Of a stretch of 64,000 nucleotides of DNA, positions 42,894-52,446 are shown piece by piece. The stretch's first letter is position 1. Each line of letters opens with the position of its first letter. The notes under the pieces were generated by a model. That model saw only the letters and a program-made list of their open reading frames with translations, searched no databases and had not been told where the DNA came from. Source of the stretch: Strobilurus pachycystidiatus (Eukaryota > Basidiomycota > Agaricomycetes > Agaricales > Physalacriaceae); assembly GCA_019915135.1 (NCBI GenBank), contig JAHLMK010000001.1, forward strand, positions 4,712,001 through 4,776,000. Direction: 5' to 3'. Both the position numbers and the translations under genes were made by a program.

Positions 42894-43470
42894 TGAAGAG
42901 AAAAGCACCAACTCTAGAAAAGAACAGGAGTGGCACCTGACTCTGGCGTAGAGACGCGGAATGGGCATCCGGATTGGCTCATAGCGTACAGAAGCAAGGC
43001 TCCAGTCCGTTCGTCATCCTCTACGCATAGTTGCTTGATGAATTCGAGACCTCAATGATTATCAGTCAAACTTATGCGCGTCAGATCTAGGCTGCGTACC
43101 ATTGACCTCATTCCGCTATTTCTTCCCAATGGGCTCCAACGGCACGTCCGGAAACTCATCGCTAATCAGCGTCAATGCGCTCGTCGACCGCCTCCCGGAC
43201 GGTAACATTGACGCTTCGCTCGCCGATAGGAAGGCACCCGACAGCAGGACCTGATGGGGATGGTTAATTCTCCGACATGTCACGCTCACGCGTGTCCAAT
43301 GTCTAGCGACAGACACTCTTTTCCAGTCCCCATCGACATCATCCGCCCAAATCGTCACGGTCATGCCCAAAATAACGTCCAAGATGTTAAACCCGCGTGA
43401 AATGTTCGAAAAGATTGCGCCTCATCATCTTACCGTTGAAGAAAGATTTAAGGTACTCACTCCTGCGTAT
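42894..43470. other. Stretch with no supported gene
   Basis: A minus-strand open frame at 43116-43382 opens with TTG and shows no motif. Nothing else seen. Confidence 0.3.
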
Positions 43471-43479
43471 CCCTCGTTA

Positions 43480-44241
43480 AACCGTCCCTGATACATGTAC
43501 AGCTTGTGGAAAACTCTCCGGCGGGTGCAGATGGTGCCCACAACCTTTTCAGAAAGCCCATCAAGTCCGATAGAGATGGATTAGCGTGGAGAAAGAGCGA
43601 CTGCCCGACATGCTTGGAAGACGATAGCAGCCCCCAATATCTAACATCTTGCCCTTGCCTCAAGACCCGGTATCATCTAGTGCGCGGAATGTTCCCCCGG
43701 TTCAAATCTTACATTGACTCTTTTCTTAGAAATGTCTGACAAACTGGTGGGAATCACAGCCAGATAAGAAATTCACTTGTGAGTTTTTCATCATCGCTTA
43801 ATGACCTTGGGCGATCCTTTTTTCTAGGTCCTGTCTGCAGTCAACACATCTTAGTCGCCCACGAGTCTTGGCCTTTCAAAACTGCGGAGGACTTGGCGCA
43901 CCAGGAGATGAGAAAGAAGGAGAAAAAGAAGACGGCTAAAGCAGTGAAGAAAAAAGCGGCTCGAACTGGAGTGCCTCCAGAAGAAGTGGGACAACACATT
44001 GTCGTCGTCCATCGACACACAACCACCCGGCCCCGATTCCCCCATCGCCACCAACCCCTCAACCACCTCCACCAATAACGAAAGAATCGATCTCACCACC
44101 ACTGACGACGAAGGACCGATCGATCTCACCCTCAGCGATCCAGAGGAAGAGGTTCAACCTACCAACCTTCGCGTTCGCCGTCGGGAGGCAGAGGTTCGGC
44201 CGACCAATGGTCGCCTTCGCCGTCGGCTAGCTCGCCGCTAA
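43480..44241 (+). pseudogene. Possible coding remnant with Cys pairs and SIM-like motifs
   Basis: The stretch at about 43500-43736 reads as a frame without ATG containing DCPTCLEDDSSPQ and TSCPCLKTRYHLVR. A second frame from about 43999 to a stop at 44241 has IDLTTTDDEGPIDLTLSD, two motifs like SUMO-interaction sequences (IDLT next to acidic residues), then Arg-rich repeats. A lysine-rich piece lies between (EKKKTAKAVKKKAAR). The frames do not join cleanly. This may be the end of a decayed transposon protein. Confidence 0.25.
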
Positions 44242-44532
44242 GGCCACTATGTTGGTTTGGGCCAAAGTTGATACGTATTCATGGATTCCGCACGCGTGCA
44301 AGAAGGCTGGGAATCATTCGTGGAGAGAATAGAGGACTGTACGATAACGCAAGCTGCCGTGTATTGATATCAGGTCTCATGGACACATACTCACTCAAGT
44401 TTTCACTCCGCCTTTTGTAGCGTAGTCCAAATCAGATTGAAGTCGATGGCCATTGAATGTTTGAATATTGGGACCAGACTTATCTTTGCCGCCGCCATGA
44501 GACGTCGGCCATGCTGCGGCGACAGTGCTGGG

Positions 44533-44602
44533 AGCGAGATTGCTGCCCATACGCACCATGTTTTGCACCCGTCCCACTCATTTGAATCCACGGCCTACCT
44601 TT
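44533..44602 (+). repeat. Direct repeat, unit A (about 70 bp)
   Basis: Shares GCCCATACGCACCATGTT and CCACGGCCTACCTTTC, among others, with unit B at 44835-44904. By eye about five differences over 70 bp. Flanks are not shared. Confidence 0.7.
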
Positions 44603-44834
44603 CGACGACTATGTCGTGGCGCGTCGGACCGTCAGAGAGGACGAATGGCGACAATGGTGAGCTTATACGCCGGTGAGAGGCAAAGTTTCAATCCATGGCC
44701 AGTGCTGGCCGTCGCGATCAGAGCTAGTAATCGTTGGATTATTTACGAGTCCTCGGCAGATTATGGGACGATCTAGATACCAGAGTTGCAGTGGTTTCGC
44801 GTTTCGACACGCGTTGACCTATGCAGCAATTGAG

Positions 44835-44904
44835 CGAGATTTCTGCCCATACGCACCATGTTTCGCACCCGACCCACTCATTTGGATCCACGGCCTACCT
44901 TTCA
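44835..44904 (+). repeat. Direct repeat, unit B (about 70 bp)
   Basis: Second copy of the unit at 44533, about 302 bp downstream in the same direction. It could be a local duplication or two ends of a small decayed element. Confidence 0.7.
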
Positions 44905-45206
44905 CGTCCGTTCTCCGTTCCTAGTTTGTTCGTCACACCTTACCCTACCGCTCTCTATATCTCTTCGCTATTCGCGCATCTGAAATTGGTACAGGTCATA
45001 TATACCGACCATCTCTTGCTCCACGACGTTAGACAGTTGCTTGACAATCCAGATCTACTTACGCGCTATCTGGGTTGCCCGGGACGATGGCGGTGTTGAG
45101 AGTGTCGGGAACACCAGACATCTGCCATGCAGCTCCTCCCTTTGCGCGACTCGATAGACTCTTCTGAGTCACGATGGGAACGGCCTTTCCTGAGGTACGA
45201 CCAATT
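44905..45206. other. Short stretch beside the SMC4-like fragment
   Basis: On the minus strand a frame with WQMSGVPDTLNTAIVPGN lies just after the last clear SMC4-like exon and may be a decayed continuation. I cannot confirm this. Confidence 0.25.
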
Positions 45207-45637
45207 CTAGATCCGAGTCTTATTCTCCTCCTGTAGAGATGTGAGTGTCAAACAAGGCAGTCCAGAAAACGTCGACGTCAGACATACCTTGACAGCATTG
45301 TCCGTCTTGAGCTGCTCAGCCTCCTCCGAGTCCTCGCATGCGGCAGCGGCACTCTCTGCCTTCTTTGCCAATCCGTCCCTCTCACCAGTTGCGACGTTAA
45401 TCTCTGCCTGTTTGGGGCCAATCTTCGTTTTCCACGGAGCAAGGTCGTAGAAGACCTGGGTCTTGTCTTGATCGCAATCGTCAGCTGAAGGGAAGATGGT
45501 CACACAAGAACATACCTCTCAAGCTGTCAGTGATAGCCTCTAGAGCCTTTTCCTCCGTGGCTAGCATAGCTTCCTGGGCGACGAGGTCCTTCCTCTGCTT
45601 TCCCGGCTTGGTGCCAGTATCTTCGAGAGTGTGCTTG
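45207..45637 (-). pseudogene. SMC4-like condensin fragment, part 2 (left of the retroelement)
   Basis: On the minus strand, reading away from the LTR: KHTLEDTGTKPGKQRKDLV, EEKALEAITDSLR, a GTATGT-CAAG intron (about 45517-45469), then DKTQVFYDLAPWKTKIGPK and QAEINVATGERDGLAKKAE, a second intron near 45293-45238, and EENKTRI followed by a stop. DKTQVF, the PW-x-KI block and the VAT-x-ERD-x-L block match the coiled-coil arm before the hinge of fungal SMC4, the condensin ATPase. Head and hinge domains are absent, so this is a fragment. Joining across the retroelement (minus one GCTTG) restores a continuous frame with part 1. Confidence 0.6.
45633..45637. repeat. Target-site duplication GCTTG, left copy
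   Basis: GCTTG directly before the 5' LTR matches GCTTG at 50081-50085 directly after the 3' LTR. Five bp is the normal duplication of LTR retrotransposon integrases. Confidence 0.9.
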
Positions 45638-46486
45638 TGTCATGATGTGGCCTCACCGCAACTCAAGGCCCTCCACTTTGGTCACACTTTGGCGTCCTGA
45701 TGCTACGGCTACACAAACCAGCGCCACACCGGAAGATGCCGAGAGATATGTCAAGGGGTTGAGAGTTCGATCCCTTATGGCGACAGAACCGGGATCCTGA
45801 AGTCCCGCCCTTGTCGGGCTTCCCGCCCTCCCGGATACACTTTGGAGCGAGCGCACATGGTGTAAGACACCCCGGGAATATACTTAGGCCGCGTGAGTCA
45901 GGCGGGAGTCGGTACCCGACCAAACCCGCCTTCCCGACCAATGGGCGGTCATCGATCTGTCGGGCGGTCATCGGGATGTCGGGATCTCCGTCATCCGCAG
46001 CGTCGGACCACTCCCAACGCATCGGGAGTATGTGGTAGAAGCTTCGAGAAGAGGAACGATGAGCAAGCATGGGATTAGTATAAATACAGAGACAGCGTTG
46101 TACTAGCTACTCAGACTTCGTCCTTAACCAGTTTTCCCCATACAACCCCGTTGGGCACTCTGAGCTCTCCGTGGTAGGACTCACCCACATGTCTCCCTTC
46201 GATACCTCCGCCGACGTCGTTGACTCCGACGAGAGAAGGCTCCCCGACGCCACACCTGGGACTAGGTCCGGCGGCGAGCCTCGTACCTTGGGATTAGGTT
46301 CCTACGGTATCACAGTCTCTGGCGAGATGGATGTGCGACCATCGAGGGTCCCTATGACTGGTACAGTACGACCAGTCGAGCACAATACGAGGATGTACGT
46401 GGTACGCTCGCAGGAAAGCTATGGGTTGACTACAGGGGTAGTCTCTCATGAGCGAGTCCTTGTCACGGCGGGGTCAGGTCGTAACA
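45638..46486 (+). repeat. 5' LTR of the retrotransposon (849 bp)
   Basis: Begins TGTCATGATG and ends GGTCGTAACA, so it has the TG...CA termini. It is identical to 49232-50080 except for three substitutions that I can find (about 46015, 46023 and 46260). A TATA box lies at 46079-46086, placing the likely transcript start near 46110. U3 is then about 470 bp and R-U5 about 375 bp. An ATG at 46189 lies downstream of the start, inside the LTR. Confidence 0.95.
46079..46086 (+). promoter_or_regulatory. LTR TATA box
   Basis: TATAAATA in the 5' LTR, repeated at about 49674 in the 3' LTR. The 3' copy could drive transcription into the flanking pseudogene on its antisense strand. Confidence 0.6.
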
Positions 46487-47193
46487 ATAGGACGAAGTCT
46501 CCATACTGCCCACGTACCACTACATCGGAACCTCCCCCCTTCCCCGGCGTTGGGGTAACGCCTCCAATCACCACAACCTCCGACACTATCCCCCCCCTTG
46601 TACGAGCTCGCAGAACCAAACATCAAGTACTCTCCCTCCTTAGGGAGTTGGCCATCCACGTCGCGGAACCCAAACCAACAGTACGATCAGGTCCTACTCA
46701 ATACCGGAGCCTTCTGGGCAGAGCTGCATGGGTCATAGACGTGGTCTATAGGTTGCTGGGACTAGAAGAAGACTGGGTTCTTCTTCGGTCTCTGGTGAAC
46801 GGACATATCCCCATCATAGCACGATGTATGGAAGTTCTGTGGAGAACCCCCCAACATCTATCTCGACACACGAAAGAGGGATTATGCCTTCTTCAGGCAA
46901 GATATCTACGGGGGCCACTACGACGTATACGAACCCCGACATTCTATACCGAGCCACGCCTAGATCTCACGGTGTTCTACCACCCCCCTTCCCTCACCCT
47001 AGACCCCTGGGCCGTGCACCTATACAGCGCAAAACAAACTTGCAACACCCCGCACCACCTACGTCTCCTATACGGAGTGGAAATCGGGAGATCCACGAAC
47101 CCCGCCCAACCTTTGGATCGAGGACTCACCCTCTTTCAACATCCCGTACTCTATTCCGACAACGGAAAACCTTTCCGCACAAACCAGGAATAA
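46189..47193 (+). CDS. Retroelement ORF starting inside the 5' LTR, unknown product (334 aa)
   Basis: The ATG at 46189 (MSPFDTSADVVDSDERRL) is in the LTR downstream of the TATA box. The frame passes the LTR end at 46486 and goes on to the TAA at 47191-47193. The LTR-encoded part is acidic and Gly/Thr-rich. The interior part is Pro/Thr-rich, then helical and basic (HQVLSLLRELAIHVAEPKP; GRAAWVIDVVYRLLGLEEDW; MEVLWRTPQHLSRHTKEGL). It could be a Gag-like packaging protein by position, but no zinc knuckle (C-x2-C-x4-H-x4-C) is present. A 5' UTR of only about 80 nt would precede it. The true start could be different. Confidence 0.5.
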   Translation: MSPFDTSADVVDSDERRLPDATPGTRSGGEPRTLGLGSYGITVSGEMDVRPSRVPMTGTVRPVEHNTRMYVVRSQESYGLTTGVVSHERVLVTAGSGRNNRTKSPYCPRTTTSEPPPFPGVGVTPPITTTSDTIPPLVRARRTKHQVLSLLRELAIHVAEPKPTVRSGPTQYRSLLGRAAWVIDVVYRLLGLEEDWVLLRSLVNGHIPIIARCMEVLWRTPQHLSRHTKEGLCLLQARYLRGPLRRIRTPTFYTEPRLDLTVFYHPPSLTLDPWAVHLYSAKQTCNTPHHLRLLYGVEIGRSTNPAQPLDRGLTLFQHPVLYSDNGKPFRTNQE

Positions 47194-49231
47194 AAACACC
47201 CAGACGACACAATGGATCTCCTCGTGGAGGAGAGTCCTGACGTGAAACGGAAACTAGCAGTGGAAAAACCGAGAAAATAGATTTCGAGCCAAGCAGCGTA
47301 GCTCATTCTCTTCGAAAGAGAAATACAGTCGAGGACTGTCGTGATAAAAATTCGGATCCACCGGTCGAAACAACGACCACCTTCGCCAATAGCAAAATCT
47401 CCACACTATAAAAACGCAACACCACCTTCCGACAAGGGCGAGCATCCATCACCCATCGGCATGCCCGCAGGAACACCTCCGAAACGAGCACTCGCATCAT
47501 CCGGATGCCTGATCCTAAAGGATAAGTCAGACGACAGAATATCTCCGGGAACGATCGACCATCACGAAAATCAGGAACACCATCCGTCACCACTAGTACG
47601 TGTTGGTTGGAACGCACGCGACGCGTCAAACGACGCGACCGAAAGCCGGGATTGGGGTATCACAAAAAATGGATATACGTCCGTATGCGAGCTACGGGGG
47701 ACAAGAAATCCGAAATAGAACTCATCAACCCTCTACCGAATAAAATCCATCGCTCCCAGCCACCACTCCTCGGTCACCTCCTCCCACTCGCTCACCATTC
47801 CCATCTCGGATAACCCCTCCGTCTTCACCTTCTCCTCCCATCGCTCCCCCTCCTCCCCCTCCGTCGAGGCCCAGAAAGCCGTCACTACGTCGCGGCGGGA
47901 CAAGGAACGCCAGAAGTACCGGAGCGGGAGATGGAAGTCAACGCTTCCACGGATGATAACATAGGGAGGGAGTTCCTCCGCCACTGGCCCCGTCGAGTCA
48001 AAACGAATACAAGGAAAGTAAAAAGAAAGAATAGGCTCACCAGGAGGCAACAAGAGTGCCCATGCGCACACGGCCAGCGCGCAAGACGTATCACTACCCT
48101 GGGGCGGCACGAGTGAGAGAGGACTCCACGCCGCCGGAGGAAGGAACTCGACGTCCTTCGCGAAAACGAGCGCGGCACGCGGCAGGGTAAACTAAAAGGA
48201 AGCGTACCCACAACCCCAGACGTCCGGTCAAACAGCCCCAGCGCGGAATGGTTCAACTACTTACCAAAGCCAACCATTCCGACAACGACAAATGCCCAAG
48301 TCCGAACGAATTATTATTCGTCAAACCGTCGTCTACGGCGATGATACAGCGTATCCACTCCTCCAGAACGAGGCCCGGGATTCGCGCAGGGCGCGCGTTG
48401 ATGCGAAAGCCGCAATGATTGACAACTGGGGTGGCGTCAGACGGCGCGGCTGTCGAACGACGCGAGATCAGAGCAAGCAAGGAGGTGGGCATCGTCGAGG
48501 GGCGTAGGAGAGTGGTTCTGGGGACCTTCTTCGGAGCCGCGCCATTATAGCTGCGCGCGCAAGCGCTCGTTCCCGCACCCAATCTCTGGGACTTCTGGGA
48601 TATCAGCAATAGGCTTTCAAGAAGCGCACCTGGGTCCAGAGAATAGACTCACTTGAATGATTCTGCAGATCATTCCGCGAGACCCTGGGATCTGTACCTC
48701 AGATGGATATCTGAGGGTGCAGATATGGGGTCTTGAGCACTCAGATGGGGGTTTGGACTCGCAGGGAGTCCTGACTGCCCGGAGAAGATACAACCACGGT
48801 ACCGAGCGCGTGGCGCGGGTACTGTTCTGAGCTCGGGGAGCTCGAACGATGGAATCATGACCGATGCCGGCGGCAATGAAAAAACCGATTCCTGTGCGAT
48901 CAGAGGCGCATTCTCGAGGACATCTCAGGACGAGTATCGAAAATATACGCCACACAAAATCGATCACGTGACCCGGACAAACAAAACATCGTCTTTACGA
49001 TACAAACACTTCTGTCTATTCAGAATTCTCTCCAAACGCGTCTTCATCGAGGAAAACGCGTCTCGGCCCTCCCGTAGCAGGTTCCGAACCATCACGCCTT
49101 CTCTCGCGACTACACTTTGGCTTTAACAAGGCTCGGGGAGTCTTGTAAAAAGCATCGACGCGACCGTAGGAGCCCATAAAAAGGGGATCACCCTTTCGTT
49201 TCTCGGGACGAGAAACTTAAAAAGGGGATAT
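47194..49231. other. Retroelement interior without sense ORFs
   Basis: No convincing plus-strand gene. On the minus strand there are coding-like stretches (48858 down: MIPSFELPELRTVPAPRA; 48490 down: LLALISRRSTAAPSDATP; 48050-47733: RGSVDFHLPLRYFWRSLSRR followed by an acidic Glu/Trp-rich tail). They could be exons of a captured antisense gene or chance frames. The purine tract is at the right end. Confidence 0.4.
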
Positions 49232-50080
49232 TGTCATGATGTGGCCTCACCGCAACTCAAGGCCCTCCACTTTGGTCACACTTTGGCGTCCTGATGCTAC
49301 GGCTACACAAACCAGCGCCACACCGGAAGATGCCGAGAGATATGTCAAGGGGTTGAGAGTTCGATCCCTTATGGCGACAGAACCGGGATCCTGAAGTCCC
49401 GCCCTTGTCGGGCTTCCCGCCCTCCCGGATACACTTTGGAGCGAGCGCACATGGTGTAAGACACCCCGGGAATATACTTAGGCCGCGTGAGTCAGGCGGG
49501 AGTCGGTACCCGACCAAACCCGCCTTCCCGACCAATGGGCGGTCATCGATCTGTCGGGCGGTCATCGGGATGTCGGGATCTCCGTCATCCGCAGCGTCGG
49601 ACCACTCCCGACGCATCAGGAGTATGTGGTAGAAGCTTCGAGAAGAGGAACGATGAGCAAGCATGGGATTAGTATAAATACAGAGACAGCGTTGTACTAG
49701 CTACTCAGACTTCGTCCTTAACCAGTTTTCCCCATACAACCCCGTTGGGCACTCTGAGCTCTCCGTGGTAGGACTCACCCACATGTCTCCCTTCGATACC
49801 TCCGCCGACGTCGTTGACTCCGACGAGAGAAGGCTCCCCGACGCCACACCTGAGACTAGGTCCGGCGGCGAGCCTCGTACCTTGGGATTAGGTTCCTACG
49901 GTATCACAGTCTCTGGCGAGATGGATGTGCGACCATCGAGGGTCCCTATGACTGGTACAGTACGACCAGTCGAGCACAATACGAGGATGTACGTGGTACG
50001 CTCGCAGGAAAGCTATGGGTTGACTACAGGGGTAGTCTCTCATGAGCGAGTCCTTGTCACGGCGGGGTCAGGTCGTAACA
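49232..50080 (+). repeat. 3' LTR of the retrotransposon (849 bp)
   Basis: Same length as the 5' LTR, with TG...CA ends. The internal ATG-led frame of the LTR (from 49783) runs past the element end into flanking DNA to a stop at 50242-50244. Confidence 0.95.
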
Positions 50081-50085
50081 GCTTG
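50081..50085. repeat. Target-site duplication GCTTG, right copy
   Basis: Direct repeat of 45633-45637, marking the right border of the insertion. Confidence 0.9.
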
Positions 50086-50640
50086 GTCTCGTTGAGGATG
50101 TGTTCATCCTACACCAAATCTGTCAGTAGGCGCAGAATTTATAGACGCACACCACCAACTTCCGTCACAGTCTTCTTGAGCTTCTTCGCCTTGCTCTGCG
50201 AGTGTTTCCGCTGTTCGTCCGTCTTTGCTTCCTTCTTCGCCTAGTCCTCGAGTTGCTGAGTCGCCTCAGCCGTCAACGCGGCCAGTTCCTATGAAGAGAA
50301 ACAATGTGAAACAAGAAGGAAATGTAAGCAGTTAGTTTACGTCAAAAACTTTCTTACGCTGTTCGTAGTTCGCCTTGAGAGTAACCAGAGCATCGATATT
50401 CGCCTGATTCCGCTCGTTCTCTTCGGCGAGGTCCTCCTGGGCAGTCGTCTGACAACAATGATTAGGTTAGGTTGATTCAATGACGATGAACAAGGGCAAA
50501 CTTACCAGGTTCTTGCTCAAAGTACTCTCCTTGGCCCACAACTCAAAGCGATGGAACTGGTAGAGCTTCGACTGCGCGCGAATGAGGTTCTTGCTCAGCT
50601 TCGCAAAGACCGGTCTTGACAATGTTCTCGCGCTAAACAA
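50086..50640 (-). pseudogene. SMC4-like condensin fragment, part 1 (right of the retroelement)
   Basis: On the minus strand: FAKLSKNLIRAQSKLYQFH and FELWAKESTLSKNL, a GTAAGT-CAG intron (about 50505-50451), TTAQEDLAEENERNQANID with KANYEQRKKVFD, an intron near 50340-50291, then ELAALTAEATQQLED, an in-frame TAG, and AKKEAKTDEQRKHSQSKAKK with KKTV. A last intron then gives DEHILNETK at the insertion point. The KH-x-K-x-KKLKK block and the following DEH are typical of the SMC4 arm. The TAG inside the coiled coil, the missing ATP-binding head and the abrupt start near 50640 show that the copy was dead or a fragment irrespective of the retroelement. Confidence 0.6.
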
Positions 50641-50950
50641 TCATGAAACGCCGACAGTCTTGGTAAACCGACACTGTACACGAACTCACGCGTCGTCGTG
50701 TCGGTGTCGCGCATGTGATCGAGGATGACTGGTAACTTCTCCTGGGGCTTGACGGGGATGAAGACGAGGGCGCTGCGGCGGACTGTGCTGGAGAAGTGTA
50801 TGTGTGAGTGGGCAGATTATGACGGCGGATGGAAAGAACGCACGAAGCGGGGGTGTCAATTCCAATACCATACAGACAGTACACCAGTTCCGCAGCCGCG
50901 ACGTGAGCCTTGAAGGCCGATATGTCGGCGCCGGACGTACCCTTTGGACA
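50641..50950 (-). pseudogene. Fragment resembling condensin subunit 3 (Cnd3/CAP-G) HEAT repeat
   Basis: On the minus strand a stretch reads TVRRSALVFIPVKPQEKLPV and ILDHMRDTDTTTREFVYSV. It matches the pattern V-R-R-x2-L-x2-IP...LP-x-IL-x-RD-x-D-x2-TR-x-x-VY of the kleisin-binding HEAT subunit of condensin. It is preceded, over a possible intron (about 50855-50790), by GADISAFKAHVAAAEL. The similarity covers about 40 residues and is from memory of the family, so it is tentative. It abuts the SMC4-like fragment on the same strand. Confidence 0.35.
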
Positions 50951-51389
50951 TTCCTCGTCGCTGTTCTCGCGGGCGCGCATTCCTCCGGTGGTCATGTGGA
51001 AAAGGGAGGGAGGCTCGGGAAGGCATTGATGGGTGATTTAAGGTCCAGACATTCAATTAGCCAAGTCTATAAGTATCTGCACCTTGGCGTCATTGGACCC
51101 CTCAGCGCTCAGCGACGGCGGCACCCAGTCTAGAGTAATGGTCAAAGAGACCCTGTGCTATGAGCGAATCTTGCACGCTCAATTGGAAGTCGATCATGAC
51201 CAGAGGGAGAGAAGTCAGGGACCGGGGTTGCGATTCCCGTAGTGACATTGGTAGTATTGACGTCGGGACTTGCGCATTCTTCGACATCGGTTGTCGGGAC
51301 GTCCAGATGCGGCCGCCACCCGACATCCGGACGTCCCGCCGGTATGAATATAGAGCCAATACCTCGCTCCCCGAGACCCTCTTCATATT
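50951..51389. other. Stretch with no supported gene
   Basis: Minus-strand frames (LLDWVPPSLSAEGSND near 51140-51060) may be more of the same decayed DNA. A GC-rich imperfect inverted repeat built on GTCGGGACGTCC lies at about 51290-51345. Confidence 0.3.
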
Positions 51390-51790
51390 GGGCTAGAATT
51401 TGAAATTCAGATTCCATTCGTGAATGTTTTGAGAAAGGCAGAAAATCTGAATACAGCAGCCGCGGAAATGTAAAATTTTGCCCGGTAAAATATTTAGAAT
51501 TCCATAACGACTTCCTGTGCTAGGATACTCATTGTCAATGTCACATTCTGAAGCCATACACTGACGGGGTGTATGGCTTGGAAATCTCAAATACAAGACC
51601 CATTCCAGCCACTGTCTTACGGAGTGGGAATTTGAGATTTTAATACCATTCCTAACGTTCGAATATGGACATTGAATGCTACATTTCCATGGCATTTCGG
51701 CCGACCGGGAATTGTCTGGGAATTTGAAAAACACGCTGCATTCTCGGAACGGCAATATATGACTAAAATTTTGTATATGGCACGAATTTG
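51390..51790. repeat. AT-rich block with two adjacent perfect stem-loops
   Basis: AAGCCATACAC (51551-51561) and GTGTATGGCTT (51569-51579) form an 11-bp stem with a 7-base loop. AAATCTCAAAT (51582-51592) and ATTTGAGATTT (51630-51640) form a second 11-bp stem. The block is AT-rich, non-coding, and repeats short GGAATTTGA-type words. It may be a small structured or MITE-like element. No target duplication found. Confidence 0.5.
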
Positions 51791-52446
51791 AGAGGTTCAG
51801 GAATTGCCTACAAACTTAACATAAACAAAGCATCGGCTGATGCATATGGGAGGCGCCGATACGGCTTGATCCCCCTAGTGAAATGATTTGCGCGAGGCCT
51901 TCAGCCTGATTGCCGTCTGCGGCATGAGGACCGGACAAGGCACGGGAACCGGGTAGTAAGTATCAAGGGCAGGTTTAGACACTCTATCCGAACCTTAGTC
52001 TATGAGCTTCTATGAGGAGGGTCCATGTATGAAGGAGGCCAGTCATTACTTGCTCAACGCCTTCCCTTTGAACCTTTACCAGTCTACCGCTGCCCTGGAC
52101 AAGCTGCATTCTGTCTACAGGCTCCGATGCGCTTCAGTAGGATTGGCGACGGAGGATGGGTCGCCTGACAGGCTTGCCCGAAGGGATCGCACACAGGGAT
52201 CCGCATCCCCACAATAATTGTCGCTCATGGCACGATCACCCTCCTTTAAATTGTCGTCTCCCCTGCGTCTCACTCTCTGTACGCTGTGTACTGTGCCGTA
52301 TTCCCAAAGCGCGACAATTTCTCACTTGAGAAGTATAGGATTCATAAACTCGTACTTCCTCATACCACTACGCAGACGGCAAGGTGAGCCAGCAACCCTT
52401 AGTCGATGCCTTCGGACTGACCACCCCAAGTCAGGTCCTCTACGGA
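51791..52446. other. Intergenic, upstream of the F-box gene
   Basis: A short plus frame at 52002-52217 (MSFYEEGPCMKEASHYLL) is unsupported. A GTGAGC donor-like site at 52384 suggests that the long F-box frame upstream of 52447 may be intronic. Confidence 0.35.

Larger units (their letters stand above)
45638..50080 (+). mobile_element. Young LTR retrotransposon, apparently non-autonomous (4443 bp)
   Basis: Two 849-bp LTRs with about 0.35% divergence flank a 2745-bp interior, with a 5-bp duplication GCTTG. The interior is far shorter than a gag-pol region, and I see no reverse transcriptase, RNase H or integrase motif in any frame. A purine-rich tract (AAAAAGGGGATA) directly precedes the 3' LTR at about 49220-49231, as expected for plus-strand priming. 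A tRNA primer site is not evident after 46486 (ATAGGACGAAG, no TGG). The element probably moves with proteins supplied by a related autonomous element. It sits inside an SMC4-like pseudogene, transcribed in the opposite direction. Confidence 0.88.

Noticed and set aside
50520..50640. Continuation of the Cnd3-like match in another frame (IVKTGLCEAEQEP)
   Set aside because: The same bases read as a longer and better SMC4-like coiled coil, so only one can be right.
51290..51345. GC-rich inverted repeat with GTCGGGACGTCC
   Set aside because: Imperfect and short. Kept only as a note, not called as an element.
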